Made by a program: the position numbers and the translations under genes. Shown here in pieces: positions 8,868 through 17,665 of a DNA stretch of 64,000 nt (positions within the stretch are counted from its first letter, which is position 1; the number at the start of each line of letters is the position of its first letter). Source of the DNA: Xanthomonas hortorum pv. pelargonii (GTDB taxonomy: Bacteria > Pseudomonadota > Gammaproteobacteria > Xanthomonadales > Xanthomonadaceae); assembly GCF_024499015.1 (NCBI RefSeq), contig NZ_CP098604.1, positions 1,116,001-1,180,000 of the forward strand, given 5' to 3'. The notes beneath the pieces were generated by a model, which saw only the letters and a program-made list of their open reading frames with translations, ran no database searches and was not told the DNA's origin.

Positions 8868-10169
8868 CCGACCGATTGAAAGGATTCATCCATGAACGAT
8901 CCGGCACGCACCACACGTAGTTCCGACATTGCGGCAATGGCTATGGCGACCGATGCCAATGGCCATGTGGATCTCACCGCCCTTGAGGCCCATCGCCTCA
9001 TCTTGAATCACCAAACCATCCAAGGACTTGATGCCCCCGGACTGATCAATGACATTGTTCGATCGCCCGCCTACGCCAACCCGCAGGGGCGTGAACAGGT
9101 TGGCACGCTGATCCAAGCAATCTCCAGTCGCCTTCCACCTGCCGATGCAATGCGTTTGGAAGCAGCACGTGATTCGGCCAATGTCAACGAATCAATGCTG
9201 GAACGGATCTCCGAGCGTTTCATTGAGGAGCCGGCGGCTGCGGCTTGGAAGCAGGTTGAGACAAGCGGCGGCGCTGCGCTGCGTTGGACCGATACCGAGA
9301 TCAGCGACAGCCTGGCCGCATCGCGGAACTGGTCCCAAGAAGTTCGCAACAACCCACAAAACAGCTACCTGGAACGTGCCGCCGGCACCCTCTCAGCCAA
9401 TCTTGCCGAGAGTGGACAGGACAGCTATGGCGCGATGAAGGGGGCCACAAGCCACGGCCTCAATATGCTGGGCGATACAGTCGATCTGGCCAAGTTTGCC
9501 CATCAGTTCAGCACCGATGAGAACTTTCGAAACTTGGTCATTGGTTCGGCTGTGGTCTATGGCTCACAAGTCGTCGAAGACCCGGGAAGGTGCCACGCGA
9601 TATCCGCAACGCAGCAGTGAACGCCTGGAACGAATGGGAGAAGGGATTTGAACAGGCCACTCGAGATGGCACGCAGAAACAATACTTAGGCGAAGCAAAA
9701 GGCGCGGCCGCCGTTGAGATCATCGCAACGTTCGTGCCCGCGTCCAAGCTCACCAAGCTTGGCAAGGTAGCCGAGGCCGCCAACGCAGCCGAAGAGTTAA
9801 CACCTCCCGCTGGACGCATTGCCGGCAGAGCTGAGGGGCACGTAGCAGGCGAGCTTTCACAGGAACTGCTTGAGTTGGCCCACGAAGCTAGACAGGCCCA
9901 GACCAGGGGGAATGGAAGCCAAGGGTGCCGACCTGATGTTTAGCGGCCTGGCAGGCGTTAAACGCAGCCAGGGCGAGCTTGGGGAATTGGTGGAGGGACT
10001 GCGCAAATCAGGCCATCTGGATGGATTACTCGAAAGCGGAGCACTGACGCCAAAGGAACTGGGCTATCTGGCCCGCCAAGACGTCACCATGTTCGATGGC
10101 TCGGTGCCGTTCGATAGAGCGATCACGAAGTCCGTCGGGGGCCGAGAACTCTCAGCCTTGACCAGAGCC

Positions 10170-10440
10170 GAGACGGGTGACATCGGCGAGGCCATTGTTT
10201 CGCACCAACTCGCCAGGGAGGGATATCGCGATTTGGTGCCGATCCAAAACAATTCTGGCCACGGCAACGACTTGGTCGGCTTCAATCCCAAAGCAGACCG
10301 CTGGGAAGTTTTTGAGGTCAAAGCGTCGGTCATCGGCGTGGCAAAGACCAAACCGGCGACCCACAACAGCTGGTCACCTCGCGGCTTGAAAGGGCGATTG
10401 AAGCCCTAGGCCATTGGGACCCCAAGAACATGTGGGAGGA
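10170..10440 (+). other. PD-(D/E)XK nuclease domain of the broken effector
   Basis: The motifs run in the order of a restriction-endonuclease fold: a helix Glu in GDIGEAIVSHQLA, the Asp in GHGNDLVGF, and Glu-x-Lys in WEVFEVKAS (Lys codon at 10320). All expected catalytic residues are present, so the domain itself looks intact. The frame breaks just after it, at 10350-10352. Confidence 0.65.
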
Positions 10441-10663
10441 GCAAGCCAAGGCAACCGCCGAACACCTCATCGACAACCACTTCGACGAAGCCACACGTCG
10501 CTTGGATGTTGATTCCAAATGGGCTCGCGTCAATCTGGAAAAGGATCTGGCTACGGGGCACATTGGTGGCAAGCCGCTGATTGAACCTTGGCAAACGCCC
10601 GCGGATCGTGCGTTGGAGCGCGCCAACAACCCCGTTCCGACCGCACCGGCCAAGACGCCAGCG

Positions 10664-11065
10664 CATCCCGAACACCCGGACCACGCGATGCACGAGCAAA
10701 TCAAAGGCAAAGTGACCGAGCTTGGACGGCAAGCGGGCGTTCCGGATGAGATAAACCAGCAGACCAGCGCCAGCCTTTTGGCCCTAGCTAAGGAAAATGG
10801 TCTAACGCGCGTGGACCATGTATTGCTTAGCAGTGCAACGGATACCGTGGAAGCTGCACGCACCATCTTTGTGGTCCAAGGCAGGTTGGGAGACCCCGCC
10901 GCCTTGCGTGCTGACATGCCAACCGCGCAGGCCGCCCATGCCCCCGTTGAGCAATCGTTCGCCCAGTTAGAACAGACCAACCAACGCTTGGCGCAGAGTC
11001 AGGCTCAGCAACAAGCGGTCGAACAGACGCAAAGCCAGAACACGCCCCAGATGCGGATGACCTGA
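10664..11065 (+). other. XVIPCD-type secretion domain
   Basis: About 130 residues starting at HPEHPDHAMHEQI. The typical hallmarks are visible: GLTRVDHVLLS, then TIFVVQGRLGDP, then an Ala/Pro segment PVEQSFAQL and a Gln-rich tail. This is the C-terminal signal bound by VirD4 in Xanthomonas antibacterial type IV secretion. No secretion apparatus gene is in this window. Confidence 0.75.
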
Positions 11066-11301
11066 TCGCGGACGAGGCTGTGTTGAGTGATGACGCTGCG
11101 AACCGTCATAGCAGGCTTGGTCACGAATCGCTCGCGATGCGGGGAGTGCAACTTCTGATCAACCACGCTTGGTGGTCGCACCAAGAAAGCTCGGATATTC
11201 CTGCCTTTTTCTTTTGACTGCCCCGTTCAAACACAGCAGCAGATGAAGTTTGCGAAGCCGCATTTCTAGCACATGGTCACATCTTGGCAAATCCAGAAAT
11301 C

Positions 11302-11930
11302 TTAAGGCGCCTTGTCTATTTGCTCAATGCCAGGGTTTTCATTTAGAAAATCACTCCACTCAGAGTCATCAATGAGCTTGGAATACGGCTTGCTCGACGT
11401 TATGCTCAAATCAATTGTAGACTTATGTTCGTGCCAGATTGCATAAACACGACCCAACTGATGGCGATGATAAGATTGCCAGCTCAACCCGTGGATGATT
11501 TTTCCGAATCGCTGATGCAACTCGAGCGCAGCCTTCTGAAATGGCAAATAGGTGTGGTCTAACTTACCGCCCCGCCACGATAGCCCCAGCAAATCACGAT
11601 TATTACCATCGATTGGGATGAAAAGCGCCGGCTCTGAAAATGCATAGCGGACGACTGAGTATTGCTCTGCCAAATCCTTTGACCACTTAAAGCTGTCATC
11701 CAGAGCGCTTACCTGCAACACCCGGCATTCCATTGCCACTGCTGGCAAAGTGTCGGCGGTATATAGCACAGCAAACTGATCCTTAAATCCATCTGGAGGG
11801 TCAACGCGGAGTTTACGAAACTTGACATCTGGTGGGTCCCACTCCATGCCGTCATAACGAAACAGCCGGACCAAAGGCCGGCTGTTCGGATCAAGCAAGT
11901 GAACCTGGATTTTTCAGCAGACAACGCCAT
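11302..11930 (-). pseudogene. RES-domain toxin, frame broken near its start
   Basis: The main frame carries a RES domain: RLFRYDG at the start, FAVLYTADTLPAVAMECRVL with the conserved Glu, then a long C-terminal part. RES toxins of RES-Xre pairs consume NAD+. The frame has only a TTG start at 11898. Adding one A to the A5 run (T5 on the plus strand, 11910-11914) extends it to an ATG at 11930, giving 209 residues beginning MALSAEKIQVHLLDP. The gene follows its putative antitoxin by 12 bases. A shorter product from TTG would lack little of the domain, so activity cannot be excluded. Confidence 0.65.
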
Positions 11931-11942
11931 AAATCCGTCCCC

Positions 11943-12820
11943 TCATGGCCCCAAGACATACGCGTTGGCGGCCCTAACGACGGCCTCTAGTCGCGCATCT
12001 GGCGCCGAAGCCAAAAGCTCATCGGCACCGCCAGCGCTCAGGTCTCGAGGCGATAGGACTACACCGTAAAGCACTTCTACCGGAGTCAGATCATACAAAA
12101 GTTCATTGGGCGAAACGAAGAAACCATAGGTTGCTGAACCCAATCCCGGGTCCAGCGCTGTCAATACTTTAACCAGTGGCGCTCCAACGATTCCTGGCCA
12201 TGCTTGAAAAGCCGGATATTCACGGCCGCGCTTGCGTCCCGGTCGAAGTATTGAGAACACCTCACGGTCAGCTTCGCGCCGACGCACGGTTTCGTCACTG
12301 ATACCTAGCTCCCTTGAGAACTCAGAAGCAGATAAAAATTTGCTGGCATCGCGCCAGGTTATAAAAAGACCTCCGCTGGCTTAACATCTGCCACACGGTT
12401 GACCAGACGGTCAAAATCCAACTGCCGCTGCAGCACACGGCCCTCAACTTGAACCTCGACCCACGACTTCAGTATTTCCAGCACTGTAGGCTCAAGCCCT
12501 GCTTCTTTCAGCGCGATGGCGTGCGCATCGCTGCTTTGCTGTAATGCAGCCTCAAGCCGACTATGGGTGCGTAGGTGCCGAGCCTCTGACTTTACGAGCT
12601 CGAACGAAAGGTTGGACGAAGAGACAAGCACGGAGCTGGCCAAGCTCCAGTCAGCTAGATATCCAGGAATATGCTCCGCCCCGTGCAGGCCAGGTCGGAT
12701 TTTCGACAACACACTTGCAAGCGAGAGCTCCAACATGTCCAGCCTCTCCTTAGACTGCTGTAGATCGCGGCCTGTAGAAGCGACCTCATCCCACGGAAAT
12801 GTAGGGGTAGGCGTAGACAT
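11943..12820 (-). pseudogene. HTH/DUF2384-like antitoxin partner of RES, frameshifted
   Basis: Frame 12820-12359 (153 residues, helical, no family recognised) stops at TTTTTATAA. With one T added to the T5 run (A5 on the plus strand, 12363-12367) it continues in frame through a helix-turn-helix-like segment (LSASEFSRELGISDETVRRR) to 11943, giving 292 residues. The C-terminal part (FFVSPNELLYDLTPVEVLYG) resembles the toxin-binding DUF2384 region of Xre/ParS antitoxins. It lies just before the RES gene, as in RES-Xre operons. The extra N-terminal 150 residues are unusual. The GTG at 12287 would start inside the HTH, which argues for the joined gene. Confidence 0.55.
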
Positions 12821-12877
12821 AATCGAATTCCATTTTTGAGCAATTTCATGGTAATCGCTGAGCCTACATATGTCAAG

Positions 12878-12895
12878 TATGGCTTATATGGCTTA
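12878..12895. promoter_or_regulatory. Tandem 9-base repeat, possible antitoxin operator
   Basis: TATGGCTTA occurs twice with no gap, about 58-75 bases before the antitoxin start. Short tandem sites here suit autoregulation by an HTH antitoxin. No test of function is possible from sequence. Confidence 0.35.
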
Positions 12896-13292
12896 TCTGA
12901 TAGATTTTGGCCAGCGACTACTTAAGGTTGTCCAAAACTTCAGGGGCTTGTAGACAGTAAGCGAAACCAACTGATTAAAACGGTCGAGCGAAGCCACCCG
13001 GTCCAGCAGGCCCCGCCAGTCGATGTGGAACCTCTCCAAGACCGTTTGCCCCGTCCCATGGCCCATGAGCGCCCCGATAGCAGACGCCGACACACCCGCC
13101 TCATCCAGCTTTGAAGCGATGGTGTGGCGGAAGCCGTGGAAGGCCCGCCCCTTCTCCGACACCCCTTGCCGCTTGATGTAGACGGAGACTGGCGGCTCAG
13201 CTGCCGCCCATAGCCCAGCCCTGTTGAGTTGGGTAGGCTTGGAAACAACCGCTTTACCCGAGCTTCCTCCACGTCAGGAAGGAACCCCGCCT
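12893..13292 (-). pseudogene. Tyrosine recombinase (integrase) remnant
   Basis: The C-terminal catalytic part of a phage/island integrase: FHGFRHTIASKLDEAG (box with HxxR), then ALMGHGTGQTVLERFHIDW. Where the nucleophilic Tyr should be there is a Phe (ERFHI), so it is probably inactive even if repaired. A frame change near 13257-13259 (C3 on the plus strand; one more base restores EEARGKAVVSK) separates it from the upstream AGFLPDVEEA segment. The N-terminal half is absent. It lies next to the putative attachment-site scar and the core boundary, marking an old integration. Confidence 0.7.
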
Positions 13293-13590
13293 CGATGACT
13301 GCCTAAACGCCACTTCCTCTTGCTGCCGTAAGGCAACTGATTGGGAGGCGCCAGGGATATCCATGCTTGCGGGCGTGACTGGTGATTGGTCTTGGAGTCC
13401 GTCCCATCTTCAAACCAATGATGCGAGTGGGGTATTACCACCTCCACGCCCCTCCAGTGGCCAACGGGGAGCCGATCACTGAGGCTAGCAACGGGCATGA
13501 ACAACCCGCTACAATGGCAGACCACAAAGCAGGACACCCTCCTGGTTTGCGTGGCTGTAGGAGAGTCAGGAAGTTGGATCGGGATCAGTA
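13293..13590. other. Spacer with no recognisable gene
   Basis: Several short frames exist on both strands, but none has a recognisable domain or good start. The minus strand may hold unrecognisable decayed integrase sequence. Confidence 0.4.
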
Positions 13591-13610
13591 CCTCCCCCTC
13601 TCTCCGCCAG
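13591..13610 (+). other. tRNA-Ser 3'-end copy, candidate attachment site
   Basis: CCTCCCCCTCTCTCCGCCAG reads like the last bases of a tRNA-Ser gene (T-stem, acceptor stem, CCA), with no tRNA body in front of it. It sits between the integrase remnant and the core 4.5S RNA, exactly where the accessory/core change occurs. It would be the right-hand scar of an island inserted at a plus-strand tRNA-Ser lying left of the window. The tRNA-Ser at 19325 differs by two bases here, so it is not the source. Confidence 0.45.
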
Positions 13611-13671
13611 TTTTATGATCCTGCAACGCGATTGCATGGATCCAGGGTCACGCCAGTGGCCCACGTCTTAT

Positions 13672-13779
13672 GGTGGCCCCGTCGGTCCCTCGCGACGCTA
13701 GATCGAAAATCCCGCCAGGGCCGGAAGGCAGCAACGGTATCGATTGACGCGGGCGCCGAGGTCAACCGGCGGGGACACC
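13672..13779 (+). ncRNA. ffs: Signal recognition particle 4.5S RNA
   Basis: The strongly conserved SRP core GCCAGGGCCGGAAGGCAGCA is at about 13713-13732. The flanks pair: GGTGGCCCCG at 13672 with CGGGGACACC ending at 13779, closing a hairpin of about 108 bases, the usual length for bacterial 4.5S RNA. It binds Ffh to deliver nascent membrane proteins. It is the first core gene right of the accessory block. Confidence 0.9.
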
Positions 13780-13850
13780 ACCCTAATCAAAAAACAGGCT
13801 GCCCATGTGGCGACGGTTGTGTGCGCATTCGCAAAGCGGCAGCAACGCTG

Positions 13851-14300
13851 TCATTGCGTATGCGCTTCCGGATGCAGCCAGCCCGCATCGCCTTCCAGGT
13901 AATGCTCGTGCTTCCAGATCGGCACGCGCGCCTTGACTTCGTCGATGATGAAGCGGCAGGCATCGAATGCGGCACCGCGATGCGCCGCACTGACGCCCAC
14001 CCACACCGCCATGTCGCCGATGCGCAACTCGCCTACGCGGTGCACGCAGTGCGCGTTGACGATGGCAAACCGGCTCATCGCTTCGTCGAGCACGCGTTGG
14101 CCTTCGGCCTGCGCGAGTGCGGCATAGGCTTCGTAGCGCAGCCCGGCCACGCCGCGGCCTTCGTTATGGTTGCGCACCCAACCCTCGAAACTGGCAAACG
14201 CGCCGGCATGCGGATGCTCCAGCGCAGCACGCAAGCTGTCGATCGGTAACGGCACGTCAGAAAGCGCAAAGATGGCGGTTGTCTGCTCGCTCACACTCAA
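13851..14300 (-). CDS. moaE: Molybdopterin synthase catalytic subunit MoaE
   Basis: A 149-residue MoaE, which transfers sulfur from MoaD to cyclic pyranopterin monophosphate to make molybdopterin. Conserved segments are GWVRNHNEGR, the HRVGELRIGD stretch with SAAHRGAAFDAC, and the catalytic-lysine region PIWKHEHY. The start is a TTG at 14300 overlapping the moaD stop; a GTG two codons on is an alternative. Last gene of the moaA-C-D-E run. Confidence 0.93.
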   Translation of the reverse strand: MSVSEQTTAIFALSDVPLPIDSLRAALEHPHAGAFASFEGWVRNHNEGRGVAGLRYEAYAALAQAEGQRVLDEAMSRFAIVNAHCVHRVGELRIGDMAVWVGVSAAHRGAAFDACRFIIDEVKARVPIWKHEHYLEGDAGWLHPEAHTQ

Positions 14301-14542
14301 CCTCCCGACACCGGCGGAATAAACACGATTTCACTGCCGTCGCGCACCTCGTCCTCCCAGCGTGCGAACGCGCCATCCACCGCGACGCGCAGCTGCGTCG
14401 GCGTCCAGCGCAGGCCATGGCGCGTATCGAGTTCGGCATAGAACGCGCGCAAATCCTGCGCATCCGAGTGCACCTGCTCGCTTGCAACGCCCGCCGCTTC
14501 ACGCAAGCTGGCGAAATACAGCACCGTCACTGTCGCGCTCAT
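14297..14542 (-). CDS. moaD: Molybdopterin synthase sulfur carrier MoaD
   Basis: An 81-residue ubiquitin-fold protein ending in the required Gly-Gly (PPVSGG), which is thiocarboxylated and feeds sulfur to MoaE. The ATG at 14542 overlaps the moaC stop by 4 bases, and its own stop overlaps moaE, so the three are translationally coupled. Confidence 0.93.
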   Translation of the reverse strand: MSATVTVLYFASLREAAGVASEQVHSDAQDLRAFYAELDTRHGLRWTPTQLRVAVDGAFARWEDEVRDGSEIVFIPPVSGG

Positions 14543-15036
14543 CGCGTTGCTCCGATATCGCGCTTGCCGCCGCGTTTGGACACCAGCCTGGTTGGGCCGA
14601 TGCTCATTGCATGCGACAACGCCTTGCACATGTCGTAGACCGTCAATGCCGCCACGCTGGCACCGGTAAGCGCTTCCATCTCCACCCCGGTGCGATGTAC
14701 GCAGCGCACCGTGCAGCTGATGTGCAGCACCTGTTCGCCAACCCAGTCGATCTCGAAGCGGCACGCATCGATCGGCAGCGGGTGGCAGAACGGAATCAAT
14801 TCGTGCGTGCGCTTGACCGCCATGGTGCCGGCGATCACCGCGGTCTCCACGATGCCGCCCTTGGCGCTGCGCAAGCCGTTGGCGCGCAGCTGCGTGGCCA
14901 CGGCTGCGGGAAATCGCACGCGACTTTCGGCAGTAGCACTGCGTGCGGTGACCGCCTTGTCCGAGACATCCACCATGGTGGGCAGCCCGGCGTCATCCAG
15001 GTGGGTCAGGCGTGCGGAACGGCTTTTTGCGGGCAT
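14539..15036 (-). CDS. moaC: Cyclic pyranopterin monophosphate synthase MoaC
   Basis: A 165-residue MoaC, which closes the pyranopterin ring of the MoaA product. Family segments are [18 protein letters not shown] at the start, [20 protein letters not shown] with the conserved His-Pro, and [21 protein letters not shown] take the ATG at 15036; the open frame to 15120 would overlap moaA and adds an unlike N-terminus. Confidence 0.93.
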   Translation of the reverse strand: MPAKSRSARLTHLDDAGLPTMVDVSDKAVTARSATAESRVRFPAAVATQLRANGLRSAKGGIVETAVIAGTMAVKRTHELIPFCHPLPIDACRFEIDWVGEQVLHISCTVRCVHRTGVEMEALTGASVAALTVYDMCKALSHAMSIGPTRLVSKRGGKRDIGATR

Positions 15037-15112
15037 GGGAAACGACACAATGACAGGCGCCCAGGATGCGGCATTCTCGGTGAAAGCGGTGCCCTGATGA
15101 AACAACCACCAC

Positions 15113-16147
15113 TCACCCACCGATCAAAAACATCTCGACCGGCTTGCCGCGGCGCGGCGTCGACGACGCACGCACCTCGCTGTAGCGGTCGCCACGGATG
15201 CTCCAGCGCGCGCGCAGATGTTCCGACAATCCATGCTCGCCCTGGCCCAACGCTGGCTTGAGGTCATGGCCCTGGCTAGCAAACAGGCAGGTATACAACT
15301 GCCCATCGGCCGACACGCGTGCGCGCTGGCAATCGCCGCAAAACGGCACGCTGACCGAACTGACGAAACCCACCTCGCCCGCGCCGTCGGCAAAGGCATG
15401 CCGTTGCGCCACTTCGCCGGTGTAATTGGCATCCAGCGGCACCAGCGGCCAGCGCGCGTGGATGCGTTCGTGCAGTTGCGCTGAGGTCACCACCGCATCC
15501 GGCGTCCAGCCATTGCAGCTGCCCACATCCATGAATTCGATAAAGCGCAGCACGTGGCCGGTGCCACGGAAGTGCTCCACAAGTGGCAACACCTGATCTT
15601 CGTTGACGCCGCGCTGCACCACGCAATTAATCTTTAAGCGCTGGAAGCCGGCCCGCTCGGCAGCGGCAATACCGGCCAGCACCTGCGCGATCTCGCCGCG
15701 GTTGCCGCTCATGCGTCTGAACAGCTCCGGATCCAAGGCATCCATGCTCACGGTGATGCGGCGCAGCCCGGCCTGACGCAGGGCAACCGCCTGACGCGCC
15801 AGCAAGGTGCCGTTGGTGGTGAGCGCCAGATCCTCGATGCCGTCGATGGCGGTCAGTCGCGCAACCAAGCTCGGCAGGTCACGGCGCAGCAACGGCTCGC
15901 CGCCAGTCAGACGCACCTTGGTGACGCCCACCGAGACGAATGCGCGCACCAGCGTTTCCAGCTGATCGAAGCTCAGCCTTTGCTGCGCGTCGAATCCGTA
16001 GTCGTCCGGCACCCGATCGGCTGGCATGCAGTAACCGCAGCGGAAGTTGCAGGCCTCGATGACCGACAGCCGCAAATCGCGCAGCGGCCGGCCATAGCGG
16101 TCCTGCATCGGCGCGGCAGTCGGACTCGGCAGCAGCAAGGCGCTCAT
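15113..16147 (-). CDS. moaA: GTP 3',8-cyclase MoaA (radical SAM)
   Basis: A 344-residue radical-SAM enzyme for the first step of molybdenum cofactor synthesis. The N-terminal cluster is bound by CNFRCGYC. The TGGEPLL motif follows, and the C-terminal second [4Fe-4S] site is [18 protein letters not shown]. It ends in the conserved Gly-Gly (FLIGG). Its start abuts the stop of the metallo-hydrolase gene, so the moa genes may be read through from the Kdo-kinase promoter. Confidence 0.95.
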   Translation of the reverse strand: MSALLLPSPTAAPMQDRYGRPLRDLRLSVIEACNFRCGYCMPADRVPDDYGFDAQQRLSFDQLETLVRAFVSVGVTKVRLTGGEPLLRRDLPSLVARLTAIDGIEDLALTTNGTLLARQAVALRQAGLRRITVSMDALDPELFRRMSGNRGEIAQVLAGIAAAERAGFQRLKINCVVQRGVNEDQVLPLVEHFRGTGHVLRFIEFMDVGSCNGWTPDAVVTSAQLHERIHARWPLVPLDANYTGEVAQRHAFADGAGEVGFVSSVSVPFCGDCQRARVSADGQLYTCLFASQGHDLKPALGQGEHGLSEHLRARWSIRGDRYSEVRASSTPRRGKPVEMFLIGG

Positions 16148-16896
16148 CAGGGCACCATGGCGGCGGTCGGCTCCGCCAGCTCCAGGTAGTGTCCAGGCAC
16201 CGCAACACGATGGCCGCGTGCGCGAAGCACGTCGCCGTCGGCATCGCTGGCGTAGTGGTACAGCAGCATGCGGCTCAACAGGTCCTGCGGGTATTCCCGC
16301 TCCAAATCGTCCACGCCAGTATGCGACGGGTTGCCGTGAACGCCGCAGTCATGCGCGATGAGCTCGCCGTCATCGGCATAGCGGGCCAGCATTTCCGGGA
16401 TCGGCCGGGTATCGCCGCTCCACACCAGCGCACCCTTCAGGCGCAGCCCGTAGGCGGTCTCCGGCCAATGGTGGCGCACCGGGAACACTTCCAGCCGCAC
16501 GCCGTCGTGCCAGAACGCATCGCCGACCGGCACCAGCTGAAACGCATCCCAGAAGTTGGCGCCGCCCTCGGCCAGCACGTTCGGGTAGTCGGCGATCCGC
16601 CGCTGCAGCAGCGGCACTACCGGCGCCGGCACGTACAGGCGGGTGCGCCCGCGCCGCTCGGAGAAATAGCTGTCCACGAACACCCGCTCTAGCCCGCCAA
16701 CATGGTCCAGATGCACATGGGTGATGAAGAACGCCTGCGGCAACTGGCCGTAATGGGCCTGGTACGCAGTCAGCCCCTCGCTGCCGCAGTCGATGGTCAG
16801 CCACGGCGCTCCGGCGCGCTCGAGTGTGGCCATCGGCGAGCCAAGCGCCACCGCCGACGCATTGCCGACTCCCTGCACACGCAACGCCCAGTTCAT
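16147..16896 (-). CDS. Metallo-beta-lactamase-fold hydrolase
   Basis: A 249-residue protein with the zinc motif THVHLDHVGG near residue 60, further metal ligands later (SGDTRP, AHDCGVHGNPSHTG), and a C-terminal His region (LLYHYASDAD). This fold covers RNase Z-like, phosphodiesterase and thioesterase activities; the substrate is not evident. The ATG at 16896 shares one base with the kdkA stop (TAATG), and its stop touches moaA, so it is coupled on both sides. Confidence 0.85.
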   Translation of the reverse strand: MNWALRVQGVGNASAVALGSPMATLERAGAPWLTIDCGSEGLTAYQAHYGQLPQAFFITHVHLDHVGGLERVFVDSYFSERRGRTRLYVPAPVVPLLQRRIADYPNVLAEGGANFWDAFQLVPVGDAFWHDGVRLEVFPVRHHWPETAYGLRLKGALVWSGDTRPIPEMLARYADDGELIAHDCGVHGNPSHTGVDDLEREYPQDLLSRMLLYHYASDADGDVLRARGHRVAVPGHYLELAEPTAAMVP

Positions 16897-17645
16897 TAGT
16901 AGCCCCGGCCCCAGGCCAGTTCGTAGGCGCGATGCAGGCGCTCGCAATCCTTGTCGACATCTTCGCGGCTGCGCGTGCCGCGCAATTTCAACAGCGAGCG
17001 ATGCAGCCGCGCCAGATTGCGCTCGCGCCAGCGCGTGGCCGGAATGCGCAACACGCCACGGTCGAAATCAATCAACCAGCCGTGCCCACCAGCATCGAAC
17101 AGAATGTTGTGCGCGTTGAGATCGGCGTGATCCAGGCCGGCGCGATGAAAGCGCGCAATCAACCGCCCGGTCTCTTCCCACGGCGCGCCACGGCCGGCAA
17201 CCTGCGCGTGATCGGCCAGCGAGCGCACGTTTTCCAGGCGTTCCATCAACAGCGCAGCGCGATAGCCCAATCCTTCGCGCAGGTAGCAGGCCGCCAACGG
17301 GCGCGGCACCGGCAACTTGCGGCTGAGCAACTCGCGCATCAGCCGGAATTCGGCGAAGCTGCGTGTGCGCCCTGCCCCTTTCCACAGGTAGTGATCGCGA
17401 CTCACCCGGGCAGCCATGCCGCCACGCAGATACTGGCGCAACACGCTGCGGCCGAACGGCGCATCCACAAACCACGCCCCGCCACGCCCGCCCTCATCCA
17501 CCGGCCGCGCCCTGTCGCCCCAGTGTTGCGGCGAAAACAGCGTGGTATCGGCTTGCCGCAGCCGTTCGCGGTCGAACAGAATGGCGCCATAACCGCGGCC
17601 TTCGCGGTACGGCGTCAGCGCTTCAGTGGCGTCGAAAGAAACCAT
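16896..17645 (-). CDS. kdkA: 3-deoxy-D-manno-octulosonic acid kinase
   Basis: A 249-residue kinase of the KdkA family that phosphorylates Kdo in lipopolysaccharide inner core on the cytoplasmic side. Kinase signatures are the catalytic loop [12 protein letters not shown] and the DFDRG metal site; the N-terminal part contains YGAILFD and the [19 protein letters not shown] strand. It is divergent from the GT9 gene at 17666, only 20 bases away, which also belongs to LPS assembly. Confidence 0.9.
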   Translation of the reverse strand: MVSFDATEALTPYREGRGYGAILFDRERLRQADTTLFSPQHWGDRARPVDEGGRGGAWFVDAPFGRSVLRQYLRGGMAARVSRDHYLWKGAGRTRSFAEFRLMRELLSRKLPVPRPLAACYLREGLGYRAALLMERLENVRSLADHAQVAGRGAPWEETGRLIARFHRAGLDHADLNAHNILFDAGGHGWLIDFDRGVLRIPATRWRERNLARLHRSLLKLRGTRSREDVDKDCERLHRAYELAWGRGY

Positions 17646-17665
17646 CTATCGAGTCTAACAACACC

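Larger units (their letters stand above)
8892..11065 (+). pseudogene. Type IV secretion nuclease effector (X-Tfe), three frameshifts
   Basis: Frames 8892-9620, 9590-9943, 9870-10409 and 10430-11065 form one gene. The breaks are a base missing in 9581-9590, a base extra in G5 9906-9910, and a base missing in A3 10350-10352. The repaired protein has about 724 residues: a helical N-terminus; a hydrophobic or Ala-rich middle; a PD-(D/E)XK nuclease domain (GDIGEAIV, HGNDLVGF, FEVKAS) near residues 430-520; and an XVIPCD-like tail with a Gln-rich end. XVIPCD domains are recognised by the VirD4 coupling protein of the antibacterial Xanthomonadales type IV system. A DNase injected into rival bacteria is the natural reading. 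As written, no full product is made. Confidence 0.75.

Noticed and set aside
6301..11065. Programmed frameshifting as the explanation of the broken genes
   Set aside because: The breaks are at varied sites without the slippery-site and pseudoknot layout, and most require added bases in the DNA rather than -1 slippage. Only the IS transposase shows a credible slip site.
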